Assembly: GCF_009797935.1 (NCBI RefSeq)
Contig: NZ_VOLC01000005.1
Location: forward strand, 124,001-188,000
DNA: 64,000 bases
Direction: 5' to 3'
DNA from: Lunatibacter salilacus
GTDB taxonomy: Bacteria; Bacteroidota; Bacteroidia; Cytophagales; Cyclobacteriaceae
The notes under the pieces were generated by a model. That model did no database searches. It had not been told where the DNA came from and saw only the letters and a list, made by a program, of their open reading frames with translations. This document shows positions 26,640-34,766 of the stretch, piece after piece (position 1 is the stretch's first letter; every line of letters starts with the position of its first letter). Both the position numbers and the translations under genes were made by a program.

Positions 26640-27030
26640 CTCGTCATCGCTATGGGACTTGTAAGATTTAATCGTAGGTTCTATTTAGTGAAAGGTGATC
26701 AAAACCACTTTATCGCTAAATTTAGAAAAGTATTTTCTATAATCAAATGTAATTTATGGGATAGATTTCTCCAAAAACGTTTTGATCTCCATTAAACAAA
26801 ACACTTTTATTTTCATGATTTCGAATTATCTCCATTCATCAATTTCCAAATATATGGTTTGGACAAAAATATTCTTCAAATTTTCTGCAAAGGCAAAAAA
26901 TATTGCAAATATCACCCTCCCCTACTGGCTATTAGCCATGCAAGAGCCAAAAAGAGCAATCCAAGGATATTGGCTATCCGTTTTACAGTTATATAAAATA
27001 TTTTAAAATGTTTTTCCATTTGTCTTTTCT
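26640..27030. other. Intergenic region between sigma factor and flavocytochrome
   Basis: An AT-rich region. The part next to 26640 carries the sigma factor leader or upstream coding extension. The remainder contains one small minus-strand membrane ORF (26912-27019, listed separately). No other gene or clear terminator is seen. Confidence 0.45.
26912..27019 (-). CDS. Possible 35-residue single-span membrane protein
   Basis: An ATG at 27019, 12 bases after the stop of the flavocytochrome gene, opens a frame encoding a basic N-terminus (MEKHFKIFYITVKR), one hydrophobic helix (IANILGLLFLALAWLIA) and SRGG. Position and composition fit a small accessory membrane peptide translated with the ferric-reductase-like gene. 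Without comparative data it could equally be a chance frame. Confidence 0.4.
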   Translation of the reverse strand: MEKHFKIFYITVKRIANILGLLFLALAWLIASRGG

Positions 27031-28359
27031 TTACGCTAGATCAAATCTTTCGGCATAAATTTGGTTCCAAGGCACTCCGGCTTTACGCAATGCCAATTCT
27101 GCCACATCCATCATGGGCGCCGGTCCACAAATAAAATAATCAAATTGTTCTTTATTTTTTGGAAGGAATCTCTGGATCACGTCCTCATTTATTAATCCCT
27201 CCTCGCCGTCCCAGTCGTCATGGGGCTTTTCCAGAATGTGAACTGTTGTCAGGTTTATCTCTTTCTGTAACTGATCCAATTGTTCACGAAAGGGGATTTT
27301 TTTCCAGTCCTCGTTCCCGTACAACAACACACATTCTCTTTTATCTGAAAGATCCTTGAGCGTAGTCAGTATTGATATGGCAGGGGTCACGCCTATTCCA
27401 CCCATTACAAAAAAACAAGGCCTATTTTTAAGGGTAAAGGAGCCAAATGGGCCTTCCACAAATGCTTGTTGTCCGGATTTGAGGGTCTCCCATTTTTCCG
27501 TAAAATCCCCCAACTGCTTTGCAGTAATGGATATGGACGACTTAGCTGCGCTTCCAGAATAGGAAAATGGATGCTGCTGCAGTGAAAACGGGGAAGATTT
27601 GATTGTAATCCAAATAAACTGCCCCGGTTCAAATGCCATACCATCGTGACCTTTGGGGTCTAAGATAAGTGTGTAGCAGTCGTCCCGCTGCGGAACCACT
27701 TCCCTTACTATATAGGGTTTCCTTTTATTTCTATACGGACGGACAAGACGGGTATGTGCCAGTAAATACGTCAATGAGGCAAAAAGTACCACAAACGGAA
27801 CCACCTTTTCCAAGCCGTCCAAGTAATGTCCCACTTGGACACTATGCACTACTCCTACAAAAATTATCAAAAACCCAAGTACACCATGTATCAATCTCCA
27901 AACCTCATAACTCAGGCCAAAGGACAAACGCCAAAGGCTGGTCACCAACAATAACACCATCCCAATCGTAACCGCAACCAAGGAAATTGCTCTTGGAAGG
28001 TTTACTTCTGGATCGAAAAAACTGACATAACCCCAATCAGCAAGCAGCATGGATATTGGGTGAGCCAAGGAAAACAGTATGGCAATGACTCCGATTTCTT
28101 TGTGAAACTGTACAATATTATCAACGCCGAATGAAGGCGCTATTCCTTTGACTCTACCGGAAAACAAAAACTGCAGGGCAAACAAGGACAACCCGATAAA
28201 ACCCAATGAAACACCAAATTCCTCCAGAAAAGTCCGAACTGGAGGTAACGGACCTGAATATGCGATTGCCAGTGGAAGCAGCGCAATTACAACAAAAATC
28301 CCCAGCCAAAGTAAGCCGTTGGTGGTACTGTAGGGTTTAATCCTAGATTTTTGATACAT
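27031..28359 (-). CDS. Ferric-reductase-like transmembrane flavocytochrome
   Basis: This 442-residue membrane oxidoreductase has an N-terminal block of about six helices that matches the ferric-reductase-like haem-binding domain. Histidines that could bind haem lie in VQFHKEIGVIAILFSLAHPI and WRLIHGVLGFLIIFVGVVHS. The C-terminal half is a ferredoxin-NADP-reductase-type FAD/NAD(P)H module. It has the FAD-binding HPFSYSG, the nucleotide-binding MGGIGVTPAIS and the final CGPAPMMDVAELAL. Electrons would pass from NAD(P)H through FAD and haem across the membrane to iron or another acceptor. The divergent secreted-enzyme genes start about 290 bases away. A direct link with the haloperoxidase-like proteins downstream is only speculation. 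Confidence 0.9.
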   Translation of the reverse strand: MYQKSRIKPYSTTNGLLWLGIFVVIALLPLAIAYSGPLPPVRTFLEEFGVSLGFIGLSLFALQFLFSGRVKGIAPSFGVDNIVQFHKEIGVIAILFSLAHPISMLLADWGYVSFFDPEVNLPRAISLVAVTIGMVLLLVTSLWRLSFGLSYEVWRLIHGVLGFLIIFVGVVHSVQVGHYLDGLEKVVPFVVLFASLTYLLAHTRLVRPYRNKRKPYIVREVVPQRDDCYTLILDPKGHDGMAFEPGQFIWITIKSSPFSLQQHPFSYSGSAAKSSISITAKQLGDFTEKWETLKSGQQAFVEGPFGSFTLKNRPCFFVMGGIGVTPAISILTTLKDLSDKRECVLLYGNEDWKKIPFREQLDQLQKEINLTTVHILEKPHDDWDGEEGLINEDVIQRFLPKNKEQFDYFICGPAPMMDVAELALRKAGVPWNQIYAERFDLA

Positions 28360-28575
28360 TATTAATATTTGTAAGTTAAAGTGGCTGCGGTATCAATGCC
28401 GTTTACCACACAATCTGCCTGCCAAAATCAAACCTAAAATGCCTGACAGCTGAAAAAGGACATAATTGGTCTGTTTCTGAAAACGAACTTGATCGAAAAA
28501 TGTAAAAAAAGAAACTCAGATCCTCAAACAAAAGGTTAATTTTATAAGTCGAATAATTTTGACAAACAGTTATAG

Positions 28576-29769
<1,194 letters not shown>

Positions 29770-29885
29770 AGAAAACTATACAGCAAAGCAAAGTTAACAG
29801 ATTGATAACATCAATCAGATCAAGGTTACATGTTTAGCTTCTACCTTTATTTTACCAAAAACAAACCCCTCAAACTCACCATTAC

Positions 29886-31451
29886 ATGGACCTGTTTAAA
29901 AATTTTCTACCCATACTCTTTACCTTCCTCGTTATTTCCGCCAGCGTAGCGCAGGAAATGCGGGTCTATAAAGCACCAAAATTCCGTTATGAATGGAGTA
30001 AGCCTTCCTATTACCCTGACAGAATTGTGATAAACTTTGGTCAACGTCCGCACAACGAAGTAAATGTCACCTGGCGAACTGATACTACCGTACAGGTAGC
30101 CAAAGCGGAAATAGCGGTGGCAACGGCGGCCCCAAAATTTTGGAGAAATGGTAAAACGTTAACCGCTACAACCAGCGTATTTGATGCGTTGCAAATCAAT
30201 GAGGCGGAAGTAAAAGCCCATTTTCATTCTGTGGAATTCACTGATTTGATTCCGGACACAGTATATGCCTATCGGGTTGGCGATGGCGAAACTTGGAGTG
30301 AATGGATTCAGTTTCGTACGGCATCCGACAAGAAAGACGAAAAGTTTTCATTTTTATATCTGGGTGATGCCCAAAATTATATTCTAGAGCTTTGGGCGAG
30401 GCTGATCCGGGAAGGATATAGAAAAGCACCAGAGGCCAAGTTCATCATTCATGCGGGGGATTTGGTTAATCATGCCCACAGGGAGCAAGAATGGCACGAG
30501 TGGTTTACAGCGGGAGGATTTATACACAGTATGCTACCATCTGTTCCTACCCCTGGAAATCACGAATACCGGGCAATTCCCGAAATCAACGGAGAAAACT
30601 CTCCCCGCCAACTTTCAGCGCAGTGGAATCACCAATTTACGCTTCCGAAAAATGGACCAGAGGGTCTTGAAGAGACCGTCTATTATATGGACTATCAGGA
30701 TGTGCGCCTCATTTCCCTAAACAGTAACGTGGAACATCAAAAGCAGGCTGTTTGGTTGGAAGAAGTATTAGCGGACAATCCGCAAAAATGGACAATCTTA
30801 ACCTATCACCATCCCCTTTTCTCCGCTTCGGCAGGCCGGGATAATACGCCGTTAAGAGAATTGTGGAAACCTATTTTTGACAAATACAACGTAGATTTGG
30901 CACTTCAGGGCCACGACCACAGCTATGCCCGAGGGCGTGTTTCCCCAGAAGACAACGTATTGGATGGAGTCAATATGCGGGATAAGACAGGGACAGTGTA
31001 TGTAGTCTCTGTTAGTGGAGGAAAGATGTACGGATTAAATCCCAACCGATGGACAGATACTGTAGCAGAGCAGGATCGGGCAGCCGAAAACACCCAGTTG
31101 TTTCAGGTCATAACGATAGAAGGTGATAAACTCCACTTTGAAGCCTATACAGCCATTGGGGAACTCTATGATGCGTTTGATCTAACCAAAGAAGAATCCG
31201 GCATTAACACCTTTGTCGAGCGTAAGGGCGAGGCCGTGGAAGAAAAACTTTTTTCAAACACTATACCTTATGAAGACCAACTACCCGCTTCAACGCAGGA
31301 AAAAATTCTGGCGGCTTACCCCGGATACAGTGTGAGCCGCGTAATAGCATCGGAAGCGGATGGTAAAATCTCATTTCAAGTTCGATTAGTCAAAGAATCT
31401 GAACAGATCGATATCGTTACGGATGTTGATGGGCAGGTTATTCCGGATTAA
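29886..31451 (+). CDS. Purple-acid-phosphatase-like metallophosphoesterase with C-terminal PepSY-like tail
   Basis: This 521-residue exported enzyme has a signal peptide ending SASVAQ. The N-terminal fibronectin-like domain is typical of purple acid phosphatases (RIVINFGQRPHNEVNVTWR). The calcineurin-like dimetal core follows: YLGDAQN, HAGDLVNHA, PGNHEY, TYHHPLF and GHDHSYARG supply the Asp, Asn and His ligands. After the usual domain end, about the last 70 residues (LPASTQEKILAAYPGYSVSR onward) resemble the PepSY-like or BLIP-like repeat of Bacteroidota periplasmic proteins. It would release phosphate from organic esters outside the cell. The gene lies between an esterase and a haloperoxidase-like gene, about 200 bases upstream of the latter. 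Confidence 0.9.
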   Translation: MDLFKNFLPILFTFLVISASVAQEMRVYKAPKFRYEWSKPSYYPDRIVINFGQRPHNEVNVTWRTDTTVQVAKAEIAVATAAPKFWRNGKTLTATTSVFDALQINEAEVKAHFHSVEFTDLIPDTVYAYRVGDGETWSEWIQFRTASDKKDEKFSFLYLGDAQNYILELWARLIREGYRKAPEAKFIIHAGDLVNHAHREQEWHEWFTAGGFIHSMLPSVPTPGNHEYRAIPEINGENSPRQLSAQWNHQFTLPKNGPEGLEETVYYMDYQDVRLISLNSNVEHQKQAVWLEEVLADNPQKWTILTYHHPLFSASAGRDNTPLRELWKPIFDKYNVDLALQGHDHSYARGRVSPEDNVLDGVNMRDKTGTVYVVSVSGGKMYGLNPNRWTDTVAEQDRAAENTQLFQVITIEGDKLHFEAYTAIGELYDAFDLTKEESGINTFVERKGEAVEEKLFSNTIPYEDQLPASTQEKILAAYPGYSVSRVIASEADGKISFQVRLVKESEQIDIVTDVDGQVIPD

Positions 31452-31585
31452 GATTTCCGCTTACCCTTGCCTATTAAACCGAAACATTCGATTTCGAATA
31501 TTTACTGTATAAAAATATTGACTATCTATTAAATTCATTATTTTTACCAGTATGTGAAAAGAAATTCAGGTGTAAATGTACCATA

Positions 31586-31622
31586 AATGCGAAGATATCT
31601 CCAAGTGTGAAATCTTCGCATT
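31586..31622 (+). promoter_or_regulatory. Perfect 11-bp inverted repeat upstream of the haloperoxidase-like gene
   Basis: AATGCGAAGAT (31586-31596) and ATCTTCGCATT (31612-31622) are exact reverse complements around a 15-base spacer. They end 27 bases before the ATG at 31650. There is no T-run, so a terminator is less likely than an operator or a 5' leader hairpin controlling the downstream pair. Confidence 0.5.
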
Positions 31623-31649
31623 GAGCAGTATAAATTCTAACCATTATTA

Positions 31650-33011
31650 ATGATTTTAACTAACTGTAAACCCTATCTATACTGTTATTGTCTGATTATT
31701 TTAGTTGGAGCATGTAGGGATCCTGCTCCCAGTGTTCCTGTTTTACCTGAAATTTCTGAACATGAATTGCCGGCAATATGGGCAAATATGACTTTGCATA
31801 TTACCCAACACACTCCAGCCAATTCTCCTACTTTTGCCAGCCGGGCTTTTGGATACATAGGTCTTACTATGTATGAGTCTGTGGTGCATGGATTTGCGGG
31901 AAAAAATTCCTTATCAGGGCAGCTCAATGATATGCCCCCACTTCCGATTCCGGAAGAAGATAAACAATATAACTGGGCCCTAAGTCTCAACGCCTCACAA
32001 GCGTACATCCTGAAACAGATCTATCAGCAGACTTCTGATGAAAATAAACGGAAAATAGACTCATTGGAATCTGTATTAAAGATTGTTCTGGGTAAGGAAG
32101 CAGCAGACGAAATTATAATTAATCGATCCATTGCCTTTGGGCAAGAAGTCGCCTCAGTCATCTTTGAATGGTCTAAAGAAGACGGAGGACACAGGGGATA
32201 CCTGAAAAACTTTGATGTTAATTTTGTTCAAAAATCCGATCGGGGAAATTGGAGACCACCATTTTTTGCCCAAACTATCAGCAGGCTCCCATTGCATCCG
32301 AATTGGGGGGAGAATAGAACACTCCTAGTTGAAAATGCCGACTGGTACATACCTCCATTTCTCCCCTATGATTCGCTAAACAGTTCACAGTACTTTCAGG
32401 AATTTCACCGTGTATATGATCATAACACCAACCTAAGCCAAGAACAAAAAGAAATTGCCATGTGGTGGAATGATGATCCAGGTGAAACTGCAACCCCGCC
32501 AGGTCACTCATACAATTTGGTGACGCTAGTAGTTGGAAATAAAAATTCTGACATGATCACTGCAGCAGAAGCATATGCCCGGGTAGGATTAGCAGTGGCA
32601 GATGCTTTTGTAGTCTGTTGGAAAATGAAATATCATTACTTTTCAGAGAGGCCATCTACGTATATCAGTGAATACATTGATGATGAATGGGAACCCTTTT
32701 GGCCAGACCCACCTTTCCCTGCCTTTCCCTCAGGGCATGCCACCCAAGCAGCGGCAGTAGCCACGGTATTGTCTGACGTTTTTGGAGAAAAGCTTGACTT
32801 TGTGGATGTCACTCACTCGAAGAGAAAAAAAGACAAACTAAGAAATGTGGAATACAAAGAAAGACACTTCAACTCTTTTTGGGAGGTTGCTGAAGAAACA
32901 GCATACTCCCGGTTTCTGGGCGGCATCCATTCAGAATATGACAATGTCATAGGGCTTCAGGAAGGTAAGAAAGTGGGTGAGCATGTAAATAGCCTAAAAT
33001 GGGACAACTAA
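31650..33011 (+). CDS. Vanadium-dependent haloperoxidase/PAP2-type lipoprotein
   Basis: This 453-residue protein has a lipoprotein signal (LVGAC, Cys22). The vanadate/phosphate-site residues are Lys327 and Arg334 (KYHYFSERP), Ser361-Gly362-His363 (FPSGHAT), and Arg421 with His427 (SRFLGGIH). Spacings Lys+7 to Arg and Arg+6 to His equal those in Curvularia chloroperoxidase (Lys353/Arg360, Arg490/His496). His427 would ligate vanadium and His363 act as acid-base. The family either oxidises halides with hydrogen peroxide or acts as an acid phosphatase, and sequence alone does not separate these. The CRTAC1-type gene overlaps or follows directly, forming a two-gene module repeated in inverted form next door. 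Confidence 0.92.
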   Translation: MILTNCKPYLYCYCLIILVGACRDPAPSVPVLPEISEHELPAIWANMTLHITQHTPANSPTFASRAFGYIGLTMYESVVHGFAGKNSLSGQLNDMPPLPIPEEDKQYNWALSLNASQAYILKQIYQQTSDENKRKIDSLESVLKIVLGKEAADEIIINRSIAFGQEVASVIFEWSKEDGGHRGYLKNFDVNFVQKSDRGNWRPPFFAQTISRLPLHPNWGENRTLLVENADWYIPPFLPYDSLNSSQYFQEFHRVYDHNTNLSQEQKEIAMWWNDDPGETATPPGHSYNLVTLVVGNKNSDMITAAEAYARVGLAVADAFVVCWKMKYHYFSERPSTYISEYIDDEWEPFWPDPPFPAFPSGHATQAAAVATVLSDVFGEKLDFVDVTHSKRKKDKLRNVEYKERHFNSFWEVAEETAYSRFLGGIHSEYDNVIGLQEGKKVGEHVNSLKWDN

Positions 33012-34759
33012 AGCCTGCTTCATTCCAAAAAATACTTCGCCATATGCCAAAAACATTTCTTAGTGCCGGGGTTTATGCTGCGTTTTTCCTTTTTATCGGA
33101 AATCTTAGCCTAGCTCAAACCGCATTCGTAGATGTAACAAAAGAGGCTGGTATAGACCATATATTCAAAGTGTACGAGGGGACATTCGGTGGTGGTGTAG
33201 TGGTGTTTGACTACAACAATGACGGATGGGAGGATATATTTATCACCGGAGGAATGGAGGATGACCACCTCTATTTAAACAATGGTGATGGAACCTTTAA
33301 AAATGTTTACGACACTTCCGGCCTCCGCACCAAGGAAAAGTATATCACCCAGGGAGCCATATCCGCTGATGTAAACAGAGACGGGTGCCGGGATCTTTTT
33401 GTAACTACGATCAGATTAAAGGACAGCAAAGAGCCCGTTCCCAGAGCTGCCAATATTCTTTATATCAATAATTGTGACGGCACATTTAGAGATGCTACGG
33501 AAGAGTATGGCCTTGATAGATACTTGACTTTTAGTACCGGTGCAGTTTTTGGAGATATAAATCAGGACGGATATCCGGACATATTCGTTGGCAATTATTT
33601 TAAAATGTTTGACGGTAAGCTTCATATTATGAATGACGCCATTATCGTAGGATCCAACCAAATGGCGGAAGGTCTTTTATTTATCAATAAAAATGGGAAA
33701 TCCTTTGAAGACCGATATCATGACTATGGATTGGATTTTAAGGGGTTTGGCTTTGGAGGCGTTCTTTCAGATTTTGACAATGACGGGGATTTGGATATAA
33801 TTGTTAACCACGACTTTGGATACAAATCAACTCCGAATAAATTGCTTCAGAATCTGTATCCGAAAAAGGAATTCCTTGAAATTGGAGATTCCCTGGACAT
33901 GGACCTGCCCATAAACGGGATGGGAGTTGCCGTCGGAGATTATAACAAGGATGGAAATTTAGATTACTATTTCACCAACATTAGGGCAAACCCTTTGATG
34001 GTCAGTCAAGGTTCTGGACTACCTTTTGTAAACAAAAATGAAGAATTAGGAATAAAAATTAACATGATCCGTGAAAAGGGCAGGCCAAGTCTACCCATAA
34101 GCTGGGGAGCGAACTTTGCTGATTTCGATCATGATACAGACCTTGAATTGTTTGTGGCAAATGGAGCCCTTAATCCTGAGGTATTTCCCATACCCAACTA
34201 CTATTTTGATTTGGAAAACGGAAAATACATCAACAAAGCCAATGAAAAAGGGTTGGCAGATGTTGGCATCGGGAGGGGTTCAGTAGTTTTTGATTTTGAC
34301 AATGATGGAGATTTGGATTTGTTAGTTGTCAATCAGTTTCCGGTAAATGATGGACTCCATGAGATTCCTTCCACCACATTGTATAGAAACGATTCCAGCT
34401 ATGGCAACTGGTTAAAAGTAGCTCTACAAGGAACGCATACAGATCTGAATGGAATCGGTTCCCGGGTGGAAGTTACAGTAGATGGTCAACGATTAATCCG
34501 GGAAATAGATGGGGGTAGCAGCCACCTTTCACAAAATTCAGTTATAGCGCATTTCGGCTTGGGAAGTGCAACCTCCGTCGACACCGTCAAAGTTAAGTGG
34601 CTGGGGGGAGATGAGCAGGTTTTGCTGGATGTTGCAGCAAATCAACAAATAACAGTTGCTGAAAATCCCAAAAGCACTTCTCCTTTTTGGATAGGAATTT
34701 TTATTTTGATAGGTATTGTAGCAGGAGCCTTTGTCGTTTATTTTAGGAGACGGGTATAG
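32999..34759 (+). CDS. CRTAC1-type protein: FG-GAP/VCBS repeats and ASPIC/UnbV domain, membrane-anchored
   Basis: This is an exported protein of about 586 residues. Several calcium-loop repeats of the FG-GAP/VCBS type are present (DYNNDGWEDIF, DINQDGYPDIFV, DFDNDGDLDII, DFDNDGDLDLLV), consistent with a seven-bladed integrin-like propeller. The ASPIC/UnbV domain follows (WLKVALQGTHTDLNGIGSRV; GGSSHLSQNSVIAHFGLG). The end is a hydrophobic helix (FWIGIFILIGIVAGAFVVYF) followed by RRRV, so the protein is anchored by its tail. ATG at 32999 overlaps the haloperoxidase gene by 13 bases; ATG at 33044 gives a shorter signal peptide (MPKTFLSAGVYAAFF). Function is unknown. Pairing with a haloperoxidase-like gene is repeated in the next operon. 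Confidence 0.92.
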   Translation: MGQLKPASFQKILRHMPKTFLSAGVYAAFFLFIGNLSLAQTAFVDVTKEAGIDHIFKVYEGTFGGGVVVFDYNNDGWEDIFITGGMEDDHLYLNNGDGTFKNVYDTSGLRTKEKYITQGAISADVNRDGCRDLFVTTIRLKDSKEPVPRAANILYINNCDGTFRDATEEYGLDRYLTFSTGAVFGDINQDGYPDIFVGNYFKMFDGKLHIMNDAIIVGSNQMAEGLLFINKNGKSFEDRYHDYGLDFKGFGFGGVLSDFDNDGDLDIIVNHDFGYKSTPNKLLQNLYPKKEFLEIGDSLDMDLPINGMGVAVGDYNKDGNLDYYFTNIRANPLMVSQGSGLPFVNKNEELGIKINMIREKGRPSLPISWGANFADFDHDTDLELFVANGALNPEVFPIPNYYFDLENGKYINKANEKGLADVGIGRGSVVFDFDNDGDLDLLVVNQFPVNDGLHEIPSTTLYRNDSSYGNWLKVALQGTHTDLNGIGSRVEVTVDGQRLIREIDGGSSHLSQNSVIAHFGLGSATSVDTVKVKWLGGDEQVLLDVAANQQITVAENPKSTSPFWIGIFILIGIVAGAFVVYFRRRV

Positions 34760-34766
34760 AATACCC
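34752..34766. terminator. Short hairpin between convergent haloperoxidase modules
   Basis: GGGTAT-AGA-ATACCC spans the stop of the plus-strand CRTAC1 gene and the bases before the stop of the minus-strand haloperoxidase gene. The stem is only 6 bp with no T-run, so at best it is a weak bidirectional terminator. Transcripts from both sides probably overlap. Confidence 0.25.

Noticed and set aside
34752-34766. Strong bidirectional terminator between the haloperoxidase modules
   Set aside because: The stem is only 6 bp and lacks T-runs; kept only as a weak candidate.
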